A DNA stretch of 64,000 nucleotides from JANMEX01 sp041751995 (GTDB lineage: Bacteria; Pseudomonadota; Alphaproteobacteria; Rhizobiales; Rhizobiaceae), in assembly GCA_041751995.1 (NCBI GenBank), contig JBGSHY010000059.1, forward strand, positions 20,528 to 84,527, in the 5' to 3' direction. The notes under the pieces were generated by a model that made no database searches, had not been told where the DNA came from, and saw only the letters and a program-made list of their open reading frames with translations. The translations under genes and the position numbers were made by a program. Below are positions 44,712 through 52,963 of the stretch, in pieces (the first letter of the stretch is position 1; the number at the start of each line of letters is the position of its first letter).

Positions 44712-45758
44712 ATGAAAGTCATTGCCGATATCGTTTCAGCCGGGAACAACAGTTTCGGGCTGGTCCGTTTGCTTGCGGCGATTGCCGTGGTCTTTTCGCA
44801 CGGATACCTCATCGTCGAAGGCGTTTCCGGTTTCGAGCCGCTCGAGCGCTTCACCGGCTATCCGCTCGGCGCCCATGCCGTCCATGTGTTCTTCACTGTT
44901 TCCGGGCTGCTGGTCGCAGCCAGCTTCGACCGGCGGCCGCACATTGTGGCTTTTGGCGCGGCCCGCTTTTTCCGCATTTATCCCGGCCTTGTCGCGGCGA
45001 CTTTCTCAGTGTTCGTCGTTTGCGCCATATTTGCCAGCAACGCCGGCTGGTCCGAAATTCTCAAGGGCTCGGTGGTAAGCTATTTCGCCAAGATCCTGAT
45101 CGGCTTTGCCGGCAGCAGCACCATACCGGGCGTGTTTGAAGCGCTGCCCAATCCGGGCGAAGTCAATGTGCCAATCTGGACGCTCAAATACGAGGTGATC
45201 TGCTACATTTCACTGGCACTGATCATGGCTGCAATCGTCCGCACGAAAATTATCTCGCCGCTGGCCGCCGCGCTTGCCGTGGTTGTTCTGTCGGCAATCT
45301 GGCTGCTGCAGGGCAAGGCTTACAACGAAGCCAATTTCCTCGATCACATCGCCCGCTTTTCATTTGCCTTCTGGTGCGGTGTCGTCACCTGGCAATTGCG
45401 CGAGATGATCCCACTGCGCGCGGTGATCCTTGCCGCGCTTTTCGCGCTGACGGCGGTTTCGATCTATTTCCACCTGCCAACTGTGCCGCACATGCTGATG
45501 CTGTTGTCGGGCTATCTGGCCGTTTTTGTCGCGCAATACCGGTACGGCGTGCTCAGCACATTCACCGACCGCAATGATCTGTCCTACGGCGTCTACATCT
45601 ACGGCTGGCCGATGCAGCAGCTGCTGGTGTTGAATTTCCCGTCGATCGGCCCGCTGGGAAACGGCATTGCGGCTCTGGCCATAGTCATTCCGTTGGCGTT
45701 CTTGTCGTGGCGATTCATAGAAAAACCGGCCCTTCGCCTGAAGGACCGGTTTGTATGA
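44712..45758 (+). CDS. Acyltransferase 3 family (OafA/YrhL-like) membrane protein
   Basis: This membrane protein of 348 residues has about ten hydrophobic helices in the acyltransferase-3 pattern: GLVRLLAAIAVVFSHGYL at the start, with catalytic His near residue 33, HVFFTVSGLLVA, ARFFRIYPGL, and WTLKYEVICY. The family O-acylates surface sugars such as those of LPS or exopolysaccharide. The ATG at 44712 is chosen; a GTG 24 bases earlier is in frame. The last 30 bases also encode a terminator for the convergent glsB genes. The acceptor sugar is unknown. Confidence 0.88.
   Translation: MKVIADIVSAGNNSFGLVRLLAAIAVVFSHGYLIVEGVSGFEPLERFTGYPLGAHAVHVFFTVSGLLVAASFDRRPHIVAFGAARFFRIYPGLVAATFSVFVVCAIFASNAGWSEILKGSVVSYFAKILIGFAGSSTIPGVFEALPNPGEVNVPIWTLKYEVICYISLALIMAAIVRTKIISPLAAALAVVVLSAIWLLQGKAYNEANFLDHIARFSFAFWCGVVTWQLREMIPLRAVILAALFALTAVSIYFHLPTVPHMLMLLSGYLAVFVAQYRYGVLSTFTDRNDLSYGVYIYGWPMQQLLVLNFPSIGPLGNGIAALAIVIPLAFLSWRFIEKPALRLKDRFV
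45717..45752 (-). terminator. Terminator of the glsB pair inside a coding end
   Basis: AAACCGG-C-CCTTC (45723-45735) pairs with GAAGG-A-CCGGTTT (45740-45752), a 12-bp stem with one mismatch and a 4-base loop. On the minus strand it is followed by TTTTTC. It sits within the last codons of the convergent acyltransferase gene, so one sequence serves both coding and terminator roles. Confidence 0.75.
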
Positions 45759-45776
45759 TTCAACCTTGATAGCCGT

Positions 45777-46061
45777 TCAGGCGCGCGGGGCCTGCTCGCG
45801 TTTGCCGAAGAACCACAGAATGATAATCGCGCCCGCCGTGGCGACCACCAGATTGCCGACAAAGCCGTAGAAGTCGATGTTGAGAACGCTCGCCAACGTG
45901 CCGCCGACAAAAGACCCGGCAATGCCGACAAACAGGTTGGTCAGAAGGCCGTGATGGCGGTTCATGGCGCGCTCGGCAAGCCAGCCCGCCACGATGCCGA
46001 TAAACAGCAGCCCGACAAAGCCGACTCCCGGCATGGTCATGATGCCGATGGGATGATTCAT
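45777..46061 (-). CDS. GlsB/YeaQ/YmgE-family membrane protein (second copy)
   Basis: The protein of 94 residues has three hydrophobic helices with the glycine-rich motifs FIGIVAGWLAERAM, FVGIAGSFVGG and VVATAGAIIILW. The family is linked to stress response (transglycosylase-associated protein, GlsB) but has no known enzymatic activity. The start at 46061 (MNHPIGIMTMPG) follows GAAGGAAAA; the longer frame would overlap the upstream gene by 8 bases. It is the last gene of the pdh-lpdA-glsB run and ends at the terminator embedded in the acyltransferase gene. Confidence 0.85.
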   Translation of the reverse strand: MNHPIGIMTMPGVGFVGLLFIGIVAGWLAERAMNRHHGLLTNLFVGIAGSFVGGTLASVLNIDFYGFVGNLVVATAGAIIILWFFGKREQAPRA

Positions 46062-46083
46062 AATTAGCTTTTCCTTCGGGCTG

Positions 46084-46329
46084 TCAGCCAATCAGCCGCG
46101 CGAGCAACACCACAATGATCGCGCCGACGGTTGCCGTGATGATCTGCGAAACCAGCACGCTGCCGCCAACATTGATGCCAAGCGCGCCAAACAGATAGCC
46201 GCCGACAAATGCGCCGATGACGCCGGTGATCAGATAGCGGACAAGCCCGCCGCCGCCGACGATGAACGAAGCCAGAAAGCCGGCAACCAAGCCGATTGCG
46301 AGAAAGATCAGCAGTGATCTTGTGTCCAT
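46084..46329 (-). CDS. GlsB/YeaQ/YmgE-family membrane protein (first copy)
   Basis: The 81-residue protein has three hydrophobic helices and the family glycines: FLAIGLVAGFLASFIVGGGG, GVIGAFVGGYLFG and ITATVGAIIVVLL. Its ATG follows AGGAGA, which lies in the 3' arm of a perfect 9-bp hairpin, so translation may be restrained until the hairpin opens. It starts 39 bases after the lpdA stop and is followed by the paralogue at 45777 after 22 bases. The function is presumed stress-related. Confidence 0.88.
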   Translation of the reverse strand: MDTRSLLIFLAIGLVAGFLASFIVGGGGLVRYLITGVIGAFVGGYLFGALGINVGGSVLVSQIITATVGAIIVVLLARLIG

Positions 46330-46334
46330 GGAAA

Positions 46335-46363
46335 TCTCCTGTGCAGTGTCCCTACACAGGAGA
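46335..46363 (-). promoter_or_regulatory. Hairpin masking the glsB ribosome binding site
   Basis: In the minus-strand RNA, TCTCCTGTG (complement of 46363-46355) pairs perfectly with CACAGGAGA (complement of 46343-46335) across an 11-base loop. The second arm contains the Shine-Dalgarno AGGAGA, five bases before the glsB ATG at 46329. The lpdA stop lies 5 bases before the first arm, so a ribosome ending lpdA would open the stem. There is no T run to make it a terminator. Confidence 0.65.
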
Positions 46364-46368
46364 GACTA

Positions 46369-47811
46369 TCACGCATTCAGCACTTTGCCATAAGCATCGA
46401 GCACGCTTTCCTTCATCATTTCCGACAGGGTCGGATGCGGGAAGATGGTGTGCATCAGCTCTTCTTCGGTGGTTTCCAGGTTCATGGCGACGACGAAGCC
46501 CTGGATCAATTCCGTCACTTCATGGCCGACCATGTGCGCGCCGATCAGTTGGCCGGTCTTCTTGTCGAAGATCGTCTTGATCAGGCCCTGATCCTCGCCG
46601 AGAGCAATCGCCTTGCCGTTGGCCTGGAACTGGAAGCGGCCGACGCGGATGTCGTGGCCCGCTTCCTTGGCTTTGGCTTCAGTGAGACCCACCGACGCCA
46701 CTTGCGGATGGCAATAGGTGCAGCCTGGAATCATCGACTTGTTCATCGGGTGGACGCCCGGGACGCCTGCGATCTTTTCAACGCAGATCACCCCCTCATG
46801 CTCGGCCTTGTGCGCCAGCATCGGCGGGCCGGCGACATCGCCTATGGCATAAACGCCCGGCACATTGGTGCGGCCATAGCCGTCGATCACCACGCAGCCG
46901 CGGTCCGTCTTGATGCCCAACGCCTCAAGGCCGAGGTTCTCGATATTGCCTTGCACGCCAACAGCCGAGATGAGCCGGTCGGCGGTGATTTCCTCGGTCT
47001 TGCCATCGGCGCTTTCGATGGTCGCCGTGACAGAGTCCGCGCCCTTGACCACCTTGGTAACCTTGGTGGATGTCTTGATCTTCAAGCCGGATTTTTCCAG
47101 CATCTTGCGGGCGAACGCTGAGATTTCCGCGTCCTCGACCGGCATGACCGTCGGCATCACTTCGACGACGGTAACATCAGAGCCCATGGCATTGTAGAAA
47201 CTCGCGAATTCGATGCCGATGGCGCCGGAGCCCATGACCAGAAGTTTCTTCGGCAGCGCCTGCGGCACCATGGCTTCAAAATAGGTCCAGATCAGCTTGC
47301 CGTCCGGTTCGATGCCCGGCAGCGCGCGCGGGCGGGCGCCCGTGGCAATAATGATGTGCTTGGCGGTGTAGGTCCCCTCGCCCTGCACGCCCTTCGGCAC
47401 CGGGTTTTGCGGCAGCATCGGAGCCTTTTTGGTCGGTGTGACGATGATCTCGTTCGGCTTCGAAAGCTTCGCCTCGCCCCAGATCACGTCGACCTTGTTC
47501 TTCTTCATCAGGTAACCAATGCCGCCGTTCAGCCGGGCCGAAACGCCGCGCGACCGGGCAACGACAGCGGCGACATCAGCGGAAATCGAGCCTTCCAGCT
47601 TCAGGCCATAGTCTTTCAGATGCTGGCCATAGTGCATGATCTCCGCCGAGCGCAGCAACGCCTTGGTGGGAATGCAGCCCCAGTTGAGACAGATGCCGCC
47701 CAGATGCTCGCGCTCGACAATGGCGGTCTTCAGGCCAAGCTGCGCCGAGCGGATTGCCGTCACATAGCCGCCTGGGCCGGAGCCGATGATGATGACGTCA
47801 TAATTCGACAT
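46369..47811 (-). CDS. lpdA: Dihydrolipoyl dehydrogenase (E3)
   Basis: E3 re-oxidises the dihydrolipoyl groups of the pyruvate dehydrogenase complex, using FAD and NAD. The 480-residue protein has the FAD motif GSGPGGYVTAIRSAQLG, the redox-active disulfide in GGICLNWGCIPTKALL, the NAD motif GSGAIGIEFASFYNAMG, and the C-terminal His-Glu pair in HPTLSEMM. Its place at the end of the pdh cluster assigns it to this complex. A short hairpin-controlled glsB gene follows. Confidence 0.97.
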   Translation of the reverse strand: MSNYDVIIIGSGPGGYVTAIRSAQLGLKTAIVEREHLGGICLNWGCIPTKALLRSAEIMHYGQHLKDYGLKLEGSISADVAAVVARSRGVSARLNGGIGYLMKKNKVDVIWGEAKLSKPNEIIVTPTKKAPMLPQNPVPKGVQGEGTYTAKHIIIATGARPRALPGIEPDGKLIWTYFEAMVPQALPKKLLVMGSGAIGIEFASFYNAMGSDVTVVEVMPTVMPVEDAEISAFARKMLEKSGLKIKTSTKVTKVVKGADSVTATIESADGKTEEITADRLISAVGVQGNIENLGLEALGIKTDRGCVVIDGYGRTNVPGVYAIGDVAGPPMLAHKAEHEGVICVEKIAGVPGVHPMNKSMIPGCTYCHPQVASVGLTEAKAKEAGHDIRVGRFQFQANGKAIALGEDQGLIKTIFDKKTGQLIGAHMVGHEVTELIQGFVVAMNLETTEEELMHTIFPHPTLSEMMKESVLDAYGKVLNA

Positions 47812-47831
47812 GGGCTTTTCCTTTCGAAATG

Positions 47832-48479
47832 TCAGTCTTCCAGCATCTGCCGGACAAGCGGAGCCAGGGCCTCGCCGAGTTTCTTTGTGTTGGCGGCATC
47901 GAGATGAATGCCGTCGCGCGGATCGGTCTCGACGATCTTGCCCGCTTCAAACACCTCGACACCGTGCGAGGCTTCGAGCAGCCGGTATTCCTCGCCGAAT
48001 TTCTGGCTTTCCTTGATGCCGTGCGAGAACATCTTGTCGAAATCGGCATTGTCGGTGTTGATGACGGCGGGCGGCGCGATGACCAGAATTTTCGGGGTCC
48101 GCATGCCAACGCCATAGGGAAAGCGCTGGGTGATTTCGACCAGCCGCTGCACGCCGCGCTTTGCATCGCAGGCGCGTGACCACCACGGGTGTTTCAGGTC
48201 ATTGGTGCCGAGCGCGATGATGACCAGATCGAGCGGCTGGTGCGAGGACAGCAGCATCGGCAGGGCTTTGACGCCGTTACGCTCTTCGGTCACCAGATTG
48301 TCGTCATGCACTGTCGTGCGGCCATTTAGGCCTTCCGCAATGACGCGGTAGCCCGCGCCCAGCTTTGCGCCAAGCGCATTCGGCCAGCGGTCTTCAAACG
48401 CGTGGCGGCCGCCGTCAGCGGCGTTATAGCCCCAGGTAAGCGAGTCCCCGAATGCAAGGATGGTCTTAACGTCTTTCAT
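47832..48479 (-). CDS. SGNH/GDSL-family esterase
   Basis: The 215-residue protein has the SGNH hydrolase blocks: FGDSLTWGY at residue 10 (catalytic Ser14), an N in NGRTT, LGTNDL, and DGIHLDAANTKK with the Asp/His pair. There is no signal peptide, so it is likely cytoplasmic. It is an arylesterase or thioesterase type; the substrate is unknown. It lies between pdhC and lpdA in the same direction, 20 bases before lpdA, a common place for it in Rhizobiales, but a link to pyruvate metabolism is not shown. Confidence 0.88.
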   Translation of the reverse strand: MKDVKTILAFGDSLTWGYNAADGGRHAFEDRWPNALGAKLGAGYRVIAEGLNGRTTVHDDNLVTEERNGVKALPMLLSSHQPLDLVIIALGTNDLKHPWWSRACDAKRGVQRLVEITQRFPYGVGMRTPKILVIAPPAVINTDNADFDKMFSHGIKESQKFGEEYRLLEASHGVEVFEAGKIVETDPRDGIHLDAANTKKLGEALAPLVRQMLED

Positions 48480-48523
48480 CTAAAATCGTCCCGTTTGAAT
48501 GTTCAAACCATCCGGAGATCGCA

Positions 48524-48748
48524 TTGACTGACCCATTCACAATTGTCCAAAATCTCGCGACCCAACTTGGCTGGACACCATTCCAGACAGCCACTGCTTT
48601 GGTCGTGTTGGCATCAGTGATCGGCTTTTCAATCATTTCAGTCACCAACGGAAACATCGGCCGCGCGATCAAGATCAGCGCCTTCGGAACGGCGCTTCTG
48701 GTATTTGCCTTGTTCTCGCGCGTATCCGGCATGATCAGCGGTTTCTGA
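48524..48748 (+). CDS. Small two-helix membrane protein, antisense within pdh cluster
   Basis: I do not recognise this 74-residue protein. It has two hydrophobic helices (about 25-42 and 50-68) with the short charged loop GNIGRAIKI between, and a TTG start preceded by GGAG. It lies on the opposite strand between the SGNH gene and pdhC, and its stop touches the pdhC stop (48748/48749). If pdhC and SGNH are co-transcribed, this gene is antisense to their leader. The sequence looks coding, but no partner is known. Confidence 0.6.
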   Translation: MTDPFTIVQNLATQLGWTPFQTATALVVLASVIGFSIISVTNGNIGRAIKISAFGTALLVFALFSRVSGMISGF

Positions 48749-50104
48749 TCAAACCAGCATGCTCAGCGGGTTCTCGATATACCGCTTGAACGCCCCCAGC
48801 AGTTCCGCGCCAAGCGCACCGTCCACGGCGCGATGATCGGTCGACAGCGTCACGGTCATCACATTGGCGACTTTCATCTCGCCCTTCTTGACCACGACCC
48901 GCTCCTCACCTGCGCCGACTGCCAGAATGGTGGCATGCGGCGGGTTGACGACGGCGGCGAAATTCTTGACGCCCATCATGCCCATGTTGGAGACGGCGGT
49001 CGTGCCGCCTTGATATTCCTCGGGCTTCAGCTTGCGGGCCTTGGCGCGCGCGCCGAGATCCTTCATCTCGCCAGAGATAGCCGAGAGTGTCTTGAGTTCT
49101 GCCGAGCGGATGATCGGCGTGATCAGGCCGCCGGGGATCGAGACCGCGACGCCGACATCGGCATGCTTGTGTTTGACCATATTGGTGTCCGTCCAGGACA
49201 CGTTCGCATCCGGCACGTCTCGCAGTGACAGCGCCAGAGCCTTGATGACCATGTCGTTGACTGACAGCTTGTAGGCGGGAACCTCGCCCTTCTCGGTCTT
49301 GGTCACCGGAGCGCCGGCGTTGAGCTGCGTGCGCAGCGCCAAAAGTGCGTCAAGTTCGCAATCGACCGAGACATAGAAGTGCGGAATGGTCTGCTTGGAT
49401 TCCTGCAGGCGCTTGGCAATCGTCTTGCGCATGCCGTCGTGGGCCACCAGTTCGTATGAACCTTCGGCGAACAGTTTCAGAACCTGATCGTCCGACATGC
49501 CTCTTGGTGCAGCCGCAGGCGCGGCGGCAGAGGGAGCGGCGGCAGGTGCAGCCGAAGCCTTGGCAGTGCCGCCGGAAATCGCAGTATCCACATCCGCCTT
49601 GACGACACGGCCTTTCGGGCCAGAACCGGTAATTTTCGCGACATCGACACCGGCATCCTTGGCGATGCGGCGGGCGAGCGGCGAAGCAAATGTGCGTTCG
49701 CCTTCTGCCTTGGCTGGAGTCGGAGCGGCAGCGGAAACAGGTGCCGGTGCAGCAGCGGCAGGTGCAACCGCCGTAGCTGAAGTGGAGGCGACTGACGGGG
49801 CGGGAACAGATGCTGCAGGTGCTGGAGCAGCGGCAGGAGCGGAAACGGACGAAGCATCCTCGCCCTCGCCTGCCAGAATGGCGATCACCGCGTTGACCTT
49901 GACGCCTTGCGCGCCTGCAGGAACCAACAGCTTGGCGATCACGCCCTCATCGACGGCTTCGACTTCCATCGTCGCTTTGTCGGTCTCAATCTCAGCGATC
50001 ACATCGCCGGATTTGACCTTGTCGCCTTCCTTGACGAGCCATTTGGCAAGATTGCCCTCTTCCATCGTCGGCGAGAGCGCAGGCATTGTGATGTTGATCG
50101 GCAT
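48749..50104 (-). CDS. pdhC: Pyruvate dehydrogenase E2 (dihydrolipoyl acetyltransferase)
   Basis: E2 is the core of the pyruvate dehydrogenase complex and transfers acetyl groups to CoA. The 451-residue protein has one lipoyl domain (about 1-78, lipoyl-lysine in EIETDKATMEVEAVDEG), a long alanine/proline linker, a peripheral-subunit-binding domain (FASPLARRIAKDAGVD) and the catalytic domain, ending with STDHRAVDGALGAELL, which holds the HxxxDG motif. It starts 12 bases after pdhB. Its lipoyl domain is nearly the same as that of PdhB at DNA level. Confidence 0.97.
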   Translation of the reverse strand: MPINITMPALSPTMEEGNLAKWLVKEGDKVKSGDVIAEIETDKATMEVEAVDEGVIAKLLVPAGAQGVKVNAVIAILAGEGEDASSVSAPAAAPAPAASVPAPSVASTSATAVAPAAAAPAPVSAAAPTPAKAEGERTFASPLARRIAKDAGVDVAKITGSGPKGRVVKADVDTAISGGTAKASAAPAAAPSAAAPAAAPRGMSDDQVLKLFAEGSYELVAHDGMRKTIAKRLQESKQTIPHFYVSVDCELDALLALRTQLNAGAPVTKTEKGEVPAYKLSVNDMVIKALALSLRDVPDANVSWTDTNMVKHKHADVGVAVSIPGGLITPIIRSAELKTLSAISGEMKDLGARAKARKLKPEEYQGGTTAVSNMGMMGVKNFAAVVNPPHATILAVGAGEERVVVKKGEMKVANVMTVTLSTDHRAVDGALGAELLGAFKRYIENPLSMLV

Positions 50105-50116
50105 GGCTCATCCCCC

Positions 50117-51487
50117 TCAGCGATAGGTGACGGCTTTGACCGCCGCGATGACTTCGCCGACATTCGGCAGAGCCAGTTTTTCAAGATTGGCTGCATACGG
50201 CATCGGGACATCCTTGCCGCAGACTGTAATCACCGGCGCGTCGAGATAGTCGAACGCGCGCTGCATGATCTGCGCGGCAATGTGGTCGCCGACGGAGGAT
50301 TGCGGGAAGCCTTCCTCGATAGTGACGCAGCGGCCCGTCTTCATCACCGAAGCCACCACCGTGTCGAGGTCCATCGGGCGGATGGTGCGCAGATCGATGA
50401 TCTCGCAGTCAATGCCTTCCTTCTCCAGTTCGGCTGCGGCCTTAATGGCATATGTCATGCCAATGCTGAACGTAACCAGCGTGACATCCTTGCCGGTGCG
50501 GTGGATGCGCGCCTTGCCGATGGGCAGCACGAAATCATCCATTTTCGGCACGTCAAACGTCTGTCCGTAGAGGATTTCGTTTTCGAGGAAGATCACCGGG
50601 TTCGGGTCGCGGATGGCGGCCTTCATCAAGCCCTTGGCGTCCGCAGCCGAATAAGGCTGGATGACCTTCAGGCCCGGAATGTGGCTATACCAGGCGGCGT
50701 AGTCCTGGCTGTGCTGAGCACCGACGCGGGCGGCCGCACCGTTCGGGCCGCGAAACACAATCGGCGCGCCCATCTGGCCGCCGGACATGTAAAGCGTCTT
50801 TGCTGCCGAATTGATAATGTGATCAATGGCTTGCATGGCAAAATTGAATGTCATGAATTCAACGATGGGGCGCAGGCCCGTCATCGCGGCACCGACGCCG
50901 ATGCCGGCAAAGCCGTGTTCTGTGATCGGCGTGTCGATCACCCGGCGCGGACCGAACTCGGCAAGCATCCCTTGGGTGATCTTGTAGGCGCCCTGATATT
51001 CGGCCACCTCTTCGCCCATCACGAACACCGTGTCGTCACGGCGCATTTCTTCGGACATCGCGTCGCGCAGCGCTTCTCGCACCGTAGTCGGAACCATTTC
51101 CGTTCCAGCCGGGATGGACGGATCGGACGGCGCTGCGGCGGCCTTGGGCTGGGCGGCGACAGGTGCAGCAGCAGCAGCCGGAGTCGGCGTGGCAATGGCG
51201 GGCGCTTCGGCAGGTTTGGCGGCCGGAGCGGCGTTCACATCCTCGCCCTCGGCGGCAAGGATCGCAATGACCGCGTTCACCTTGACGTTTTCCGTGCCTT
51301 CGGGAACGACGATTTTGGCGAGAGTACCTTCATCGACAGCTTCGACTTCCATCGTCGCCTTGTCGGTCTCGATCTCGGCGATCACGTCGCCGGACTTGAC
51401 CTTGTCGCCTTCTTTCTTGACCCACTTGGACAGTTTGCCTTCTTCCATTGTCGGAGAAAGCGCGGGCATCAGGATTTCGGTCGGCAT
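50117..51487 (-). CDS. pdhB: Pyruvate dehydrogenase E1 beta with lipoyl domain
   Basis: E1 beta pairs with PdhA to decarboxylate pyruvate. The 456-residue protein carries an N-terminal lipoyl domain (about 1-78, DKATMEVEAVDEG), a short Ala/Pro linker and then the transketolase-type beta subunit, with REALRDAMSEEM, EHGFAGIGVGAAM and EEGFPQSSVGDHIAAQI. The added lipoyl domain is a feature of alphaproteobacterial PdhB. It follows a small membrane-protein gene and precedes pdhC by 12 bases. Confidence 0.97.
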   Translation of the reverse strand: MPTEILMPALSPTMEEGKLSKWVKKEGDKVKSGDVIAEIETDKATMEVEAVDEGTLAKIVVPEGTENVKVNAVIAILAAEGEDVNAAPAAKPAEAPAIATPTPAAAAAPVAAQPKAAAAPSDPSIPAGTEMVPTTVREALRDAMSEEMRRDDTVFVMGEEVAEYQGAYKITQGMLAEFGPRRVIDTPITEHGFAGIGVGAAMTGLRPIVEFMTFNFAMQAIDHIINSAAKTLYMSGGQMGAPIVFRGPNGAAARVGAQHSQDYAAWYSHIPGLKVIQPYSAADAKGLMKAAIRDPNPVIFLENEILYGQTFDVPKMDDFVLPIGKARIHRTGKDVTLVTFSIGMTYAIKAAAELEKEGIDCEIIDLRTIRPMDLDTVVASVMKTGRCVTIEEGFPQSSVGDHIAAQIMQRAFDYLDAPVITVCGKDVPMPYAANLEKLALPNVGEVIAAVKAVTYR

Positions 51488-51514
51488 GTGTTCCTCACCA
51501 GTTTCTCGAGGGCC

Positions 51515-51790
51515 TCAGCCCTGAACCAACTTCCACATTAAATAGGCAAACCCGACAAACAGGATTGCCAAAATCAGCTTCTGCGCGGCCCTGTACCAAA
51601 GCGGATAAGGGCCGAATTTCGCTTCGCGCTCCAGTTCCTGACGCTGCCGTTCTGCGCGGCCATCAAGAAATGCACTCAAGACTTTCGAACCGTTGATGAT
51701 CGACGCTGCAACATGCCAGAAATACCAGACAAACAGCGCGACAACGGCAATGGCCAGGGCAATAGTCGGCAGATCAAGACTGCTGTCCAC
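51515..51790 (-). CDS. Small membrane protein between pdhA and pdhB
   Basis: I do not recognise this 91-residue protein. It has a hydrophobic helix near residues 7-30, a charged middle rich in arginine and glutamate (DGRAERQRQELEREAKFGP, a likely cytoplasmic helix), and a second hydrophobic helix near 70-88. It lies in the pdh operon, 15 bases after pdhA and 27 before pdhB, in the same direction. The position suggests it is co-translated with E1 subunits, but any role is conjecture. Confidence 0.65.
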   Translation of the reverse strand: MDSSLDLPTIALAIAVVALFVWYFWHVAASIINGSKVLSAFLDGRAERQRQELEREAKFGPYPLWYRAAQKLILAILFVGFAYLMWKLVQG

Positions 51791-51805
51791 GCGCCCTGCC
51801 CTTTA

Positions 51806-52837
51806 TCAAACCAGAATATCGGTCCAGAGTTCGGCAGGATCCGGCTCCGGATCAGACTGCGCAAAATCGGCGGCATCGGCCACCACATCGCGCACATCCT
51901 TGTCGATCGCCTTGAGATCATCTTCGGTGGCCCACTTGTTGGCCAGCAGCCGCTCGCGCACCTGCTCGATCGGATCACGCTCTGAGCGCATCTTCTGCAA
52001 CTCGTCCTTGGAGCGGTATTTTGCCGGATCGGACATGGAGTGGCCGCGATAGCGGTAGGTTTTCATTTCGAGAATAATCGGACCCTTGCCGGAGCGGCAC
52101 CATTCGAGCGCCACTTCCGCAGCGGCTGCGACGGCGCGCACATCCATGCCGTCGACCTGAATGCCTGGGATCTTGAACGAAATGCCGCGGTTGGCAAATT
52201 CGGTTTCGGCGGACGAGCGGTGCACGGCAGTGCCCATGGCATACTGGTTGTTTTCGATCACGTAGATGACCGGCAGCTTCCACAGCGCAGCCATGTTGAA
52301 GCTTTCATAGACCTGGCCCTGGTTGGAAGCGCCGTCACCGAAATAGGTCATCGAGACATTGTCATTGCCCCGGTAGTGATTGGCGAAGGCGAGACCAGTT
52401 CCCAACGACACCTGCGCGCCGACGATACCGTGGCCGCCGTAGAAATTCTTCTCTTTCGAGAACATGTGCATCGAGCCGCCCTTGCCTTTCGACAAGCCAT
52501 TGCGACGCCCCGTCAGTTCAGCCATCACGCCGCGGGCGGACATTCCGCAAGCAAGCATGTGCCCATGATCGCGGTATGCCGTGATCAGCTGGTCGCCTTC
52601 CTTGGCAACAGCCTGCATGCCCACAACGACTGCTTCCTGACCAATATAAAGGTGACAAAAGCCGCCGATGAAGCCCATGCCGTAAAGCTGGCCGGCTTTT
52701 TCCTCAAAACGGCGGATCAGCAGCATCTCGCGATAGGCGGCGAGTTCCTGCTCTTTGGAAAAAGTCTTGGGTTTGGGTGTAACCGGTACATCCCCTGCCG
52801 CTTTCGCGACAGGCGCTTTTTTCGCCCGAACTGCCAT
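51806..52837 (-). CDS. pdhA: Pyruvate dehydrogenase E1 alpha
   Basis: E1 alpha binds thiamine diphosphate with PdhB. The 343-residue protein shows an Ala/Lys-rich start, RRFEEKAGQLYGMGFIGGF, HGIVGAQVSLGTGLAFA, the thiamine-diphosphate motif GDGASNQGQVYESFNMA(A)LW, and the phosphorylation-loop region RYRGHSMSDPAKYR. This E1 alpha/beta form is the heterodimeric type, unlike the single-chain AceE of enterobacteria. It is the first gene of the pdh cluster; a 149-base gap with a palindrome separates it from ftsB. Confidence 0.97.
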   Translation of the reverse strand: MAVRAKKAPVAKAAGDVPVTPKPKTFSKEQELAAYREMLLIRRFEEKAGQLYGMGFIGGFCHLYIGQEAVVVGMQAVAKEGDQLITAYRDHGHMLACGMSARGVMAELTGRRNGLSKGKGGSMHMFSKEKNFYGGHGIVGAQVSLGTGLAFANHYRGNDNVSMTYFGDGASNQGQVYESFNMAALWKLPVIYVIENNQYAMGTAVHRSSAETEFANRGISFKIPGIQVDGMDVRAVAAAAEVALEWCRSGKGPIILEMKTYRYRGHSMSDPAKYRSKDELQKMRSERDPIEQVRERLLANKWATEDDLKAIDKDVRDVVADAADFAQSDPEPDPAELWTDILV

Positions 52838-52963
52838 ATCTCACTCCCTGAGGCGGCTGCCTTTGAATAAAGAAACCATAACAAAAAGATACCGCTGCGC
52901 AAGCCATGCATTTGCGCAACTGCTATGCATCTAGTGCATTGATTTGGCGTTATAATTTAACGA

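Noticed and set aside
49907..51541. 544-codon plus-strand frame over pdhB and the start of pdhC
   Set aside because: Antisense shadow of well-supported pdh genes; rich in His, Arg and Asp, with no recognisable domain.
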